From positions 62,001 to 126,000 of the forward strand of contig NZ_NFLL01000005.1 in the NCBI RefSeq assembly GCF_002160895.1: 64,000 nucleotides of DNA, in the 5' to 3' direction. This document shows, one piece after another, positions 56,280 through 64,000 of this stretch. The notes beneath the pieces were generated by a model, which saw only the letters and a program-made list of their open reading frames with translations, was not told the DNA's origin and made no database searches. Positions within the stretch are counted from its first letter, which is position 1. Each line of letters opens with the position of its first letter. A program made the position numbers and the translations under genes. Source of the DNA: Faecalibacterium sp. An122. GTDB lineage: Bacteria; Bacillota; Clostridia; Oscillospirales; Ruminococcaceae.

Positions 56280-57056
56280 GTGCAAATCACAATGTTTCAA
56301 GCGGTGCTGATTGCCCTCTGGACCGGCGTCTGTCTGGCCGGTATGCTGCTGGGCATCTACACCAACCGCTGCCTGGTCATGGCAACGGGTGTCGGTCTGA
56401 TTCTGGGTGACCCTGTCACCGGTCTGGCAATGGGCGCTGTGGGCGAGCTGGCCTTCATGGGCTACGGCGTCTCCCAGGGAGGCTCCATTCCCCCCAACCA
56501 CATGGGCCCCGGCATCGTGGGCGCCATCATGGCCATCACCGCAGGCGTCAGCGTGGAAACCGCTCTGGCCCTGTCCATCCCCTTCGCGGTGGGCTTCCAG
56601 TTCGTGCTGACCGCCACCTATACCTTCGCCACCACCCTGACCGGTGCCGCCACCCGCGCACTGGAGAAGAAGAACTTCCGGATGTTCCGTCTGGCTGCCA
56701 ACCTGACGGTGTGGGTCTTCTTCATTGTGGGCTGCCTGATCGGCCTGGCTGCTGCCCTCAGCGCCTCCGGCCTGGAAGCCGTCATCAACCTGATCCCCGC
56801 CTGGCTGAGCACCGGCCTGACCGTTGCCGGCAAGATGCTGCCCGCCGTCGGCTTCGCCATGATCCTGAACGTCATGGCCAAGAAGGAGCTGATCCCCTTC
56901 GTGCTGCTGGGCTACGTCCTGGTTTCCTACCTGGGCCTGGGCACCATGGCTGTGGCCATCACCGCCACCGCTGTGGCTCTGATCGTGTTCTTCAACCAGA
57001 ATAAGGGCGGCGTGGCTGCTGAAGATGAGGAGGTTGTGTTCGAAGATGGCATCTAA
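56280..57056 (+). CDS. PTS mannose-family IIC subunit
   Basis: 258 residues, GTG start after GAGGAGGAAG. Several membrane segments; family features ALWTGVCLAGMLLGIYTNRC, MGAVGELAFMGYGVSQGGSIPPNHMGPGIVGAI. It forms the membrane channel together with IID. Confidence 0.93.
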   Translation: MQITMFQAVLIALWTGVCLAGMLLGIYTNRCLVMATGVGLILGDPVTGLAMGAVGELAFMGYGVSQGGSIPPNHMGPGIVGAIMAITAGVSVETALALSIPFAVGFQFVLTATYTFATTLTGAATRALEKKNFRMFRLAANLTVWVFFIVGCLIGLAAALSASGLEAVINLIPAWLSTGLTVAGKMLPAVGFAMILNVMAKKELIPFVLLGYVLVSYLGLGTMAVAITATAVALIVFFNQNKGGVAAEDEEVVFEDGI

Positions 57057-57855
57057 TGTCTTGACCAAGAGCGATTACATCAAAACATCGCTGCGCGCAT
57101 ATTTCATCCAGAACGGTTTCAACTACGGCAACTACCAGGGCCTGGGCTACGCCAACATGCTGTATCCCGCCCTGCGCAAGATGTACAAGGACGACGATGA
57201 CGCCCTGCAGGCCGCACTCCAGGAGAACCTGGACTTCTACAACACCAACATTCACTTTGTTCCCTTCATCACCAGCCTGCACCTGGTGATGCTGGAGAAC
57301 GGCACCCCCAACAGCGAGATCCGCAACATCAAGATGGCTCTGATGGGCCCCCTGGCCGGCATCGGCGACTCTCTGTCCCAGTTCGTCCTGGCCCCCCTGC
57401 TGGGCACCATCGGCGCATCCCTGGCCTACGAAGGCCTGATGATGGGCCCCATCATCTACCTGCTGGGCATGAACATCGTGCTGCTGCTGGTCAAGCTGAT
57501 GTCCGGCATGCTGGGCTATAACCTGGGCACCAGCATCATCGGCACCCTCACCAGCCAGATCGAGAAGATCTCCCGTGTGGCCAGCATGATCGGCGTCACC
57601 GTCATCGCGGGCCTGGCGGTCAGCTTTGTCAAGATCACCACCCCCATCCAGTACGTGGCCTCGGTCCCCGGCGGCGGGGAACAGGTGGTGTCCCTGCAGT
57701 CCATGATCGACGCCATCGCACCCAACCTGCTGCCGTGCCTGTTTGTGGGCCTGGTGTTCTACCTCATCAAAGTGAAGAAGTGGACGACCGTCAAGCTGGT
57801 CTGCATGACCATCCTGCTGGGAATCCTGCTGTCTGTGCTGCACCTGGTAGCCTGA
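57046..57855 (+). CDS. PTS mannose-family IID subunit
   Basis: 269 residues. It has FIQNGFNYGNYQGLGYANMLYPAL and the typical MALMGPLAGIGDSLSQFVLAPLLGTIG, followed by membrane segments. ATG 57046 overlaps the end of IIC by 11 bases; GAGGAGG is 13 bases upstream. A frame extension to 57025 is unlikely. Confidence 0.93.
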   Translation: MASNVLTKSDYIKTSLRAYFIQNGFNYGNYQGLGYANMLYPALRKMYKDDDDALQAALQENLDFYNTNIHFVPFITSLHLVMLENGTPNSEIRNIKMALMGPLAGIGDSLSQFVLAPLLGTIGASLAYEGLMMGPIIYLLGMNIVLLLVKLMSGMLGYNLGTSIIGTLTSQIEKISRVASMIGVTVIAGLAVSFVKITTPIQYVASVPGGGEQVVSLQSMIDAIAPNLLPCLFVGLVFYLIKVKKWTTVKLVCMTILLGILLSVLHLVA

Positions 57856-57910
57856 CCTTTCTGTGTGGTCTGCGCTGACAGGCATCACAGAACTCACCCG
57901 TACACGTTCG

Positions 57911-57946
57911 GGCAGGGATGTTGCGCCACATCCCTGCCTCTTTTTT
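57911..57946 (+). terminator. Terminator between IID and the heparinase-like gene
   Basis: Perfect GGCAGGGATGT / ACATCCCTGCC stem, 6-base loop, then TCTTTTTT. It ends 16 bases before the next ATG and would reduce expression of the distal half. Confidence 0.92.
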
Positions 57947-57962
57947 ATCGGAGGATGCACCC

Positions 57963-60053
57963 ATGAACGTCTCCCTCAAACAGCTGCGTTCGACTGCCCG
58001 CGTCCTGGCCGCACAGTACGATGTGCAGGCCGTTGCCCGCTATGTGGAGACCCACTGCGGGCAGGAGGCCGCGGCCCTGCGGGCGCAGGCGGATGACCTG
58101 CTGGAAAACCGCTTTGTGTTCTGTGACCGGTGGGACATGGAGCCCTGCCGCATCCCTTATACTGTGGCCCCGGGGCAGTGGACCCACAGCCCCAATGGAG
58201 ACCCGGAGTGGGTCTTTATGCTCAACCGCCACGACTACCTTCCCAAGCTGTGGCAGGCCGCCGTCCTGACCGGAGACGGCCGCTACACCCGCAAGGTGAC
58301 GGCGTCCATTCTGGACTGGATTGCCAGCAACCCCATCACCCTGGAGGGGACCCCGGCCACCCGCACCATCGACACCGGCATCCGGTGCATGAACTGGTGC
58401 AGGCTGCTGCCCTTCCTCCTGGCGGGGGACGCCCTCACCGATGCAGAGGCCGAAACCATTCTGCACAGCCTGGCGGAACAGTTCGCCAACCTGCGCCAGC
58501 GGTATCTGGCCCGGTACACCCTCAGCAACTGGGGCGTCCTACAGACCACAGCCATCTGCGCCGGCTCTGCCTGGCTGTCCGGCGTGCTACCCGACGGGTT
58601 GGAGGCGTGGGCATGGGAGGAGCTGCGGACCCAGCTGCGGCTGCAGATTCTGGAGGACGGCACCCACTGGGAACAGTCCCCCATGTACCATGTGGAGGTC
58701 CTGAACGCCTGCACCAAACTGCTGATCCAGCTGCAGGCGGCCCGGCAGGCGGGCTGCACCCTGTGTCCTGCGGCGCAGGACGCCCTGGCCAGGCCGGAAA
58801 CCGTCTGCGCAGAACAGCAGGCCGGGCCGGGGGAGGGGCTGGACTTTGCATCCGGCGGCTGGCTGGAACAGGCGGTGCGGGTCATGAGCCGGCACGTCCT
58901 GTACACAGCGGACCCGGCCCTGTTCCAGCTGCCCCAGTGCGACAGTGATGTGACCGACGTGCGGGATGTGCTGGCCCGGGCCGCCGCTCTGCTGCCCGAC
59001 GGCGGGATATTCCGCTGGGCGGCAGGGGAGACCCTGGACATGGACAGCGCCTGGCAGCTGGGCGCTCCGGGCATTGCAGCCTTTGAGGCCCAGCCGGCCC
59101 AAAAGCCGGTCCAGTGCAGCTGGAACTGTCCCCGCAGCGGCAATCTGGCGCTGCGGTCGGGCTGGGAGCCAGCGGCCCACTTTACCGCCGTCAAAAACAG
59201 CCCTCTGGGCAGCAGCCACGGCCACGCAGACCAGACCCACCTGAACCTCTACTACAAGGGAAAGCCCTTCCTGGTGGACAGCGGCCGCTACACCTACCGG
59301 GAGGACGATCCCCTGCGTCTGGAACTCAAGGCCCCGGCGGCCCACAACGTCTGCGTCATCGACGGCCAGTCGGGCGGAACCCCCGACGGCTCCTGGAGCT
59401 ATGCGGATTACGCCGAGACGGGGCCCAACTACTTCGCTGAGGAGGGCGGGGTCCACTATGTGGAGATGCCCTTCCATGGAACCCTGCGGGATGGCACCCC
59501 CTATCAAATCATCCGCCGCCTGATGGTGCTGGATGAAGGGGTCTGGCTGTCGGTGCAGGATGTTATCTGCCGGGGAGAGCACCAGGTCCGGGAATATTTC
59601 CACCTGGCCGCCGATGTACAGGCAGAATCCATCCCGGAGGGATGGCTGCTGCGCAGCGGCGGGGCGGCCCTGAAATTGCGCTCCACCCACCCCTTCACCG
59701 CCCGGACGGGGATTCTGTCCCCCTGCTACAACGAAAAGCAGGATGGGGTGGTGCTGGTGGGAGAGATTGCCATGCGGGACCGCTGGACCGGCTGCACCCT
59801 CTTTGTGGACAAGGACTGGACGGCCGAGCCGGCCCACGTATATCAGGCCGGCAGCACCCGGCCTCTGGACCCCGAAACCGTATCGGCCTGGACGGTTCGG
59901 TCGGGCAGTGAAAAGGCCTGGACCCTTCTGGTCTGGAACCGGGAAAATTTCCGCGGGGCCAAGGTGTTTGACTGCCAGGGCCAGCCGGTCTACGGCAAGG
60001 CGGTGGCCCTGTGCGGCGAGGCCCACAGCCGCCGCACCGTTCGCCTGAAATAA
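57963..60053 (+). CDS. Heparinase II/III-like polysaccharide lyase
   Basis: 696 residues. The alpha/alpha toroid half has TRTIDTGIRCMNWCR, RYTLSNWGVLQTTAIC and DGTHWEQSPMYHVEVL. The beta-sandwich half starts near 410 with the heparinase II/III signature SSHGHADQTHLNLYYKGKPFLVDSGRYTY. No signal peptide is visible, so it probably acts in the cytoplasm on imported unsaturated disaccharides or short chains, as is thought for the related genes of Streptococcus clusters. Starts at ATG 57963 behind CGGAGG. Confidence 0.88.
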   Translation: MNVSLKQLRSTARVLAAQYDVQAVARYVETHCGQEAAALRAQADDLLENRFVFCDRWDMEPCRIPYTVAPGQWTHSPNGDPEWVFMLNRHDYLPKLWQAAVLTGDGRYTRKVTASILDWIASNPITLEGTPATRTIDTGIRCMNWCRLLPFLLAGDALTDAEAETILHSLAEQFANLRQRYLARYTLSNWGVLQTTAICAGSAWLSGVLPDGLEAWAWEELRTQLRLQILEDGTHWEQSPMYHVEVLNACTKLLIQLQAARQAGCTLCPAAQDALARPETVCAEQQAGPGEGLDFASGGWLEQAVRVMSRHVLYTADPALFQLPQCDSDVTDVRDVLARAAALLPDGGIFRWAAGETLDMDSAWQLGAPGIAAFEAQPAQKPVQCSWNCPRSGNLALRSGWEPAAHFTAVKNSPLGSSHGHADQTHLNLYYKGKPFLVDSGRYTYREDDPLRLELKAPAAHNVCVIDGQSGGTPDGSWSYADYAETGPNYFAEEGGVHYVEMPFHGTLRDGTPYQIIRRLMVLDEGVWLSVQDVICRGEHQVREYFHLAADVQAESIPEGWLLRSGGAALKLRSTHPFTARTGILSPCYNEKQDGVVLVGEIAMRDRWTGCTLFVDKDWTAEPAHVYQAGSTRPLDPETVSAWTVRSGSEKAWTLLVWNRENFRGAKVFDCQGQPVYGKAVALCGEAHSRRTVRLK

Positions 60054-60071
60054 ACAAGGGAGAAACTGAGG

Positions 60072-60872
60072 ATGAACAATCGAATTTGTATCGTGGACGC
60101 GCAGGGCGCGTGCAAGGCGGAAGCCAATGGCCGGGAGGAAGCGATTCTGGCCTGGAGCGGCGCCTATGAGCCCGGGGACGTGATCCTGTTTGAAGTGGAC
60201 CAGCCCGGCCATTACATGGTCCGTGTGGACGACTGTCTGGACGAGGCTCTGGTGTATCTGGCACAGAACACCCTGCGCTATTCTGTCCTGTTTGACGAAA
60301 AAAAGGACGCCCACAACCCCAAGGCCTTTACTGGCGAACGGCACTATCTGACTCTGCGTCCCGCCCGAAGCTGGGAGCTGGGCTATCGCAACCTTGCCCG
60401 CAACCCCGCTGACCAGCACGACGTGGAGGGCTGCTACCCTCACGCCAGAGCCAATGTGGAAACCCGTGGCGAGTCGGTGTTTGCCGCCCGCAACGCCATC
60501 GACGGGGTGGCGGCGGTGTCCTCCCATGGCCGTTGGCCCTATTCTTCCTGGGGCATCAACCGGCAGGATGACGCCGAGCTGACTTTGGAGTTTGGCCGCC
60601 CGGTGGACTTTGACACCATCGTACTGTACACCCGCGCCGACTTCCCCCATGACAACTGGTGGATTCGGGGCACCTTCACCTTCTCGGACGGTACCCAGGA
60701 GCAGGTGGAGATGGAAAAGAGCAGCGAGCCCCACCGGTTCGCCATTGCTCGCTCCGGCATTACCTGGCTCAAGCTGGGCAGCCTGATCAAAGCCGACGAC
60801 CCGTCCCCCTTCCCGGCCCTGACCCAGCTGGAAGTATACGGACAGGACTCGTCCGCTCCCGCCCGGCCGTAA
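60072..60872 (+). CDS. Discoidin-like (F5/8 type C-like) protein of the glycosaminoglycan operon
   Basis: 266 residues. After an N-terminal beta domain (about 1-115), the second half looks like a galactose-binding fold: NARNAIDG-like RNAIDGVAAVSSHGRWPYSSWGINRQDDAELTLEFGRPVDFDTIVLYTRADFPHDNWW and a final LTQLEVYG. No signal peptide. Role unknown; perhaps a carbohydrate-binding partner of the lyase, 18 bases upstream. Confidence 0.72.
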   Translation: MNNRICIVDAQGACKAEANGREEAILAWSGAYEPGDVILFEVDQPGHYMVRVDDCLDEALVYLAQNTLRYSVLFDEKKDAHNPKAFTGERHYLTLRPARSWELGYRNLARNPADQHDVEGCYPHARANVETRGESVFAARNAIDGVAAVSSHGRWPYSSWGINRQDDAELTLEFGRPVDFDTIVLYTRADFPHDNWWIRGTFTFSDGTQEQVEMEKSSEPHRFAIARSGITWLKLGSLIKADDPSPFPALTQLEVYGQDSSAPARP

Positions 60873-60950
60873 GAGCTGAGGCTGGCACAAATCCCACGCC
60901 GACCTGGCGATTGGATACACATCTGCATCATTTTAAGGAGGTTTTGCACA

Positions 60951-61760
60951 ATGTCTGTTTGCACCCAGAAATCCTTTGACCTGACCGGCAAAGTGGCGCT
61001 GATCACCGGCGCATCCTACGGCATCGGCTTCGCCATCGCTACCGCTATGGCCAACTGCGGCGCCACCATCGTGTTCAACGACATCAAGCAGGAGCTGGTG
61101 GACAAGGGCCTGGCCGCCTACAAGGAGGCCGGCATCAACGCTCACGGCTACGTCTGCGACGTCACCAATGAGAGCGCCGTCAACGAGATGGTGAAGAAGA
61201 TCACCGAGGAAGTGGGCCACATCAACATTCTGGTGAACAACGCCGGCATCATCAAGCGCATCCCCATGTGCGACATGACCGCAGAGCAGTTCCGCCAGGT
61301 CATCGACGTGGACCTGAACGCTCCCTTCATCGTGTCCAAGGCTGTGATCCCCGACATGATCGCTCAGGGCGGCGGCAAGATCATCAACATCTGCTCCATG
61401 ATGAGCGAGCTGGGCCGCGAGACCGTTTCGGCCTATGCAGCAGCCAAGGGCGGCTTGAAGATGCTGACCAAGAACATTGCCTCCGAGTACGGCGCTTACA
61501 ACATCCAGTGCAACGGCATTGGACCTGGCTACATCGCCACTCCGCAGACCGCACCCCTGCGTGAGATCCAGCCCGACGGCAGCCGTCATCCCTTCGACCA
61601 GTTCATCATCGCCAAGACTCCGGCCGGCCGCTGGGGCGAGGCTGAGGATCTGGGCGGACCCGCTGTCTTCCTGGCTTCGGATGCTTCCAACTTCATCAAC
61701 GGCCACATCCTGTATGTGGACGGCGGCATCCTGGCCTATATTGGCAAGCAGCCCCAGTAA
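60951..61760 (+). CDS. KduD/DhuD-like short-chain dehydrogenase
   Basis: 269 residues. NAD-binding TGASYGIG at 19-26, NNAGI at about 94, catalytic Y162 and K166 in SAYAAAKGG, and a C-terminal NGHILYVDGGILAYIGKQ typical of 2-dehydro-3-deoxy-gluconate 5-dehydrogenases. It would reduce the keto-sugar that forms from the released unsaturated uronate, on the path to 2-keto-3-deoxygluconate. Strong codon bias. Isomerase, kinase and aldolase partners are not in the window. Confidence 0.9.
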   Translation: MSVCTQKSFDLTGKVALITGASYGIGFAIATAMANCGATIVFNDIKQELVDKGLAAYKEAGINAHGYVCDVTNESAVNEMVKKITEEVGHINILVNNAGIIKRIPMCDMTAEQFRQVIDVDLNAPFIVSKAVIPDMIAQGGGKIINICSMMSELGRETVSAYAAAKGGLKMLTKNIASEYGAYNIQCNGIGPGYIATPQTAPLREIQPDGSRHPFDQFIIAKTPAGRWGEAEDLGGPAVFLASDASNFINGHILYVDGGILAYIGKQPQ

Positions 61761-61790
61761 TAAGCCATTCTCTCCCATTCACATAAAAGC

Positions 61791-61826
61791 GCCGGGCCCT
61801 GGTTTTCGGGGCCCGGCCCTTTTTTC
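61791..61826 (+). terminator. Terminator of the glycosaminoglycan operon
   Basis: GCCGGGCCC / GGGCCCGGC stem, nine-base loop, six T. Confidence 0.93.
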
Positions 61827-61847
61827 GCCCTTGAATGAAAGTTACAG

Positions 61848-61917
61848 CGCCCGCGCAGGCGGGCGCTGGTCTGAAAAGCTTTTTGCCAGGCTTTTTCTCG
61901 AAAAAGCCGAAAAAGCT
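61848..61917. repeat. Two further hairpins in tandem
   Basis: AGCGCCCGC / GCGGGCGCT (61848-61869), then a nested stem AGCTTTTT..GGCTTTTT / AAAAAGCC.AAAAAGCT (61878-61917). They lie between the operon terminator and the next promoter. Confidence 0.6.
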
Positions 61918-61943
61918 CTCGCCGCGCATTTTGTCCGAACCCA

Positions 61944-61972
61944 TTTCCATCCCGGGGCCGGTGTGTTATACT
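61944..61972 (+). promoter_or_regulatory. Predicted promoter of the aldo/keto reductase
   Basis: TTTCCA (61944-61949), spacer 17, TATACT (61967-61972) with TGT just upstream of the -10. Confidence 0.6.
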
Positions 61973-62030
61973 GATGCCAGAAAGCCCGCGGCCGGCCGGG
62001 CCCGGCGGGGCAATGGAAAGGATGAGACAG

Positions 62031-63137
62031 ATGAACACAGCGGCAAACCATGCGCCTCTGGGGTTTGGCCTGATGCGCCTGCCCAAGGTGGGCGAGGAAA
62101 TCGACGTGGCCCAGACCAGCCGGATGGTGGACGCCTTCCTGGCGGCGGGTTTTACCTACTTTGACACCGCTTATGTCTACCCGGGCAGCGAGGAAGCCAC
62201 CCGGAAAGCCCTGGTGGAGCGCCATCCCCGGGACAGCTACACCCTGGCCACCAAGCTGAACGCCCGGGTAGCCAAGGACGCGGCGGACGCCCGCAGCGAA
62301 CTGGAACAGAGCCTGGAGCGCACCGGCGCAGGATACTTTGACTACTACCTGCTCCACGCCCTGCAGGACTCCAACGCCAAAAAATACGACGCCTGGGGTC
62401 TGTGGGACTTTGTGAAGGAGGAAAAGGCCAGAGGCCGCATCCGGCACTATGGGTTCTCCTTCCACGGCACCCCCGCCCTGCTGGACAAGCTGCTCACCGA
62501 ACATCCGGATGTGGATTTCGTTCAGCTCCAAATCAACTATGCCGACTGGGATAACCCCGAGGTCACCTCGGGGGAAAACTACCGGATTGCCCGGGCCCAC
62601 GGCAAGCAGATCGTCATCATGGAGCCGGTGAAGGGCGGAGCTCTGGCCGACCCGCCTCAGGAGATCAAGGACCTGTTTGACCAGACCCGGCCCGGCATGT
62701 CCTATGCGTCCTGGGCGCTGCGGTTTGCCGCCAGCCTGGACGGCGTTCTGGCGGTGCTGTCGGGCATGTCCAACCTGGCCCAGATGGAGGACAACCTGGC
62801 CACCTTCACCCAGTTCGGGCCGGTGGACCAGGCCGAGCGGGACGCGGTGGCCCGGGCTCAGCAGATTCTGGCCCATTCGGCTGCCATTCCCTGCACCGGC
62901 TGCGGCTACTGCGTGAACGGCTGCCCCCGCCAGATCTTCATCCCCAAGGTCTTTTCGGCCGCCAACAAGCAGCTGGCCCGCAACGAGCCCGATCAGGCCC
63001 GGGAGGCCTACGCCCGGGCGGTGGAAGGCCGGGGCAAGGCGTCGGACTGCATCGGCTGCGGCCAGTGCGAAGGGGCCTGCCCCCAGCACCTGCCGGTGAT
63101 TGAGTGGCTGCGCAAGTGCGCTGAAATTCTGGAGTAA
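62031..63137 (+). CDS. Aldo/keto reductase with C-terminal ferredoxin domain
   Basis: 368 residues. The TIM-barrel half has GFGLMRLPKVG, YFDTAYVYPGSEEATRKAL and YYLLHALQD. The C-terminus carries two cysteine clusters for [4Fe-4S] centres (CTGCGYCVNGCPRQI, CIGCGQCEGACPQHL). The family is common in anaerobes; the substrate is unknown. Three in-frame ATG codons are close together. I choose 62031 because AAGGA lies at a suitable distance. Confidence 0.9.
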   Translation: MNTAANHAPLGFGLMRLPKVGEEIDVAQTSRMVDAFLAAGFTYFDTAYVYPGSEEATRKALVERHPRDSYTLATKLNARVAKDAADARSELEQSLERTGAGYFDYYLLHALQDSNAKKYDAWGLWDFVKEEKARGRIRHYGFSFHGTPALLDKLLTEHPDVDFVQLQINYADWDNPEVTSGENYRIARAHGKQIVIMEPVKGGALADPPQEIKDLFDQTRPGMSYASWALRFAASLDGVLAVLSGMSNLAQMEDNLATFTQFGPVDQAERDAVARAQQILAHSAAIPCTGCGYCVNGCPRQIFIPKVFSAANKQLARNEPDQAREAYARAVEGRGKASDCIGCGQCEGACPQHLPVIEWLRKCAEILE

Positions 63138-63153
63138 CTTTTTCGATAGCGAG

Positions 63154-63198
63154 AGCTGTTCCCCTGTCTGCGAAAGCAGATGGGGGAGCAGCTTTTTT
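63154..63198 (+). terminator. Terminator of the aldo/keto reductase
   Basis: AGCTGTTCCCC.GTCTGC / GCAGA.GGGGGAGCAGCT long stem with GAAA tetraloop and six T. Confidence 0.93.
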
Positions 63199-63274
63199 GT
63201 TTGCGGAAAAACGGTTTTCGAGGGTCTGGTATGTAGGAAGGCAGGGGCGGGGCATACTGTAGCCGGGCGGGAAA

Positions 63275-63331
63275 GAAAAAGATCCTCCATCTGGAAAATG
63301 GAGGATCCACGCTCAAAGCCGGGCCAATTGC
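63275..63331 (-). ncRNA. Possible small RNA of about 56 nt
   Basis: On the minus strand a promoter (TTGCAA 63366-63361, spacer 17, TAGAAT 63343-63338) is followed within about 25 bases by a perfect terminator stem GATCCTCCAT / ATGGAGGATC and five T. No reading frame fits between them. Confidence 0.35.
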
Positions 63332-63520
63332 CCTGCTATTCTATCATGCCGGCCGGGCGGTTGCAATAGGAAGGAATACGGTAAACTTGGATGGATTTTC
63401 CATTTAGGGACATGAATTTTCCTGCGCTGGACAATCTGCCGCAAAAACTGCCGCCGCGCCGCCGGCAAATTGTGCTTTCTGTGCAGGGGCGCGCAGCCCA
63501 GACCGAAGGAGGGTCCTGAA

Positions 63521-64000
63521 ATGGCAAAACATGGCGAAAACATCCGCAGACGAAAGGACGGCCGCTGGGAGGGCCGGTATATCAAAGCCCGCACCCCCGA
63601 CCGGAAAGCCGTTTGGGGGTCGGTGTACGGCTCCAGCTACGCCGAAGTCCGGCAGGAACTGATCCGCCGAAAGGCAGAGTGCGGGCTGTATCAGCTGTCG
63701 GGGCGGCGGATGCGGTTTGGACAGCTGGCCTGGCAGTGGCTGGCTTCCATTGGATGCGGGGTCAAGGAATCCACCCTGGCCCACTACCGCTATACCCTCC
63801 AGCGCTATCTGCTGCCGGTCTTTGGAGAGGCGGAACTGCTGTCCCTGGACGAACAGGCCCTGGAACAGGGGATGCTGCGGGTGCTGGACCCGGCGGACGG
63901 CAGCCACCGGCCTCTGGGGTCCTCCTCGGCCCGGGAATGTCTGGTGATGCTGCGCCGCATCTGCAAATATGCGGCCCATCTGCGGCTGATCCGCCCCATG
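63521..64000 (+). CDS. Tyrosine-type integrase, N-terminal part (cut by window end)
   Basis: 160 codons are seen and the frame stays open to the edge. It starts behind GAAGGAGGG with MAKHGENIRRRKDGRWEGRY, the arm-binding domain of Tn916/phage integrases, then YAEVRQELIRRKAE. A core-binding SAM-like domain (FGQLAWQWLASIG...VKESTLAHYRYTLQRYLLPVFG) follows. The catalytic domain lies outside the window. It probably marks the edge of an integrative element or prophage. Confidence 0.85.
   Translation, partial: MAKHGENIRRRKDGRWEGRYIKARTPDRKAVWGSVYGSSYAEVRQELIRRKAECGLYQLSGRRMRFGQLAWQWLASIGCGVKESTLAHYRYTLQRYLLPVFGEAELLSLDEQALEQGMLRVLDPADGSHRPLGSSSARECLVMLRRICKYAAHLRLIRPM

Noticed and set aside
58587-60920. 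777-codon minus-strand frame opposite the heparinase-like gene
   Set aside because: It spans three plus-strand features with strong ribosome binding sites and has the composition of an antisense shadow.
63313-63594. 93-codon minus-strand frame before the integrase
   Set aside because: It overlaps the integrase start and lacks a ribosome binding site; the predicted promoter would start transcription inside it.

Overview
The window looks like chromosomal DNA of a gut Firmicute of the Oscillospiraceae (Faecalibacterium / Gemmiger / Subdoligranulum type). The evidence is strong GGAGG ribosome binding sites, TTGaca/TATAAT promoters, U-tract terminators, a pth next to what is probably mfd, pyruvate phosphate dikinase, many PTS transporters, large serine recombinases, and GC-rich core genes interrupted by AT-rich cassettes. 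The genus is an inference; no rRNA or tRNA gene was seen.

1-4915 is housekeeping: the start of a probable mfd, pth, an acetyltransferase-only glmU (all minus strand), and the highly codon-biased ppdK (plus) with its own promoter and terminator.

5013-24773 is a capsule/exopolysaccharide locus. A nucleotidyltransferase-fold gene comes first. After a long leader that contains a terminator come the priming phosphoglycosyltransferase, three further glycosyltransferases, an acyltransferase, an EpsG-type polymerase, a pyruvyltransferase, a Wzx flippase and an F420-hydrogenase-beta-like protein. Then come capE-capF-[acetyltransferase with an in-frame stop]-capG for UDP-N-acetyl-L-fucosamine, and hddA, a nucleotidyltransferase/GmhB fusion and gmhA for a nucleotide-activated D-glycero-D-manno-heptose. 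The glycosyltransferase/polymerase middle is visibly AT-richer than the sugar-nucleotide end.

25142-27859 is an orphan SF1 helicase with a C-terminal nuclease-like domain. 27950-38134 (minus strand) holds two beta-glucoside operons. One is promoter-RAT-terminator-bglG-PTS IIBC-GH1-yczE. The other is PTS IIBCA-GH1-bglG-AEC transporter. 38493-42319 has an enolase-superfamily dehydratase with a GntR regulator, divergent from a third PTS IIBC gene that carries a frameshift. Short decayed duplicates of yczE and of a CAP-domain gene sit around these operons.

42320-53719 is accessory. It has an AT-rich BspA-like lipoprotein and an unknown two-helix membrane protein, then a secreted transglutaminase/CAP protein and an XRE regulator. 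An IS110-family transposase follows, with a structured noncoding end that may encode its bridge RNA. Next are two small reading frames without a normal start codon, a large serine recombinase, a small unknown protein and an AraC regulator.

53923-61826 is a glycosaminoglycan (hyaluronan/chondroitin/heparin-type) utilisation operon. It has a mannose-family PTS (IIA, IIB, IIC, IID), an unsaturated glucuronyl hydrolase, a heparinase II/III-like lyase without signal peptide, a discoidin-like protein and a KduD-type dehydrogenase. It imports unsaturated disaccharides, cuts them inside the cell and feeds uronic acid to the KDG pathway. The window ends with a ferredoxin-like aldo/keto reductase, a possible small RNA, and the start of a tyrosine integrase that probably opens another mobile element.
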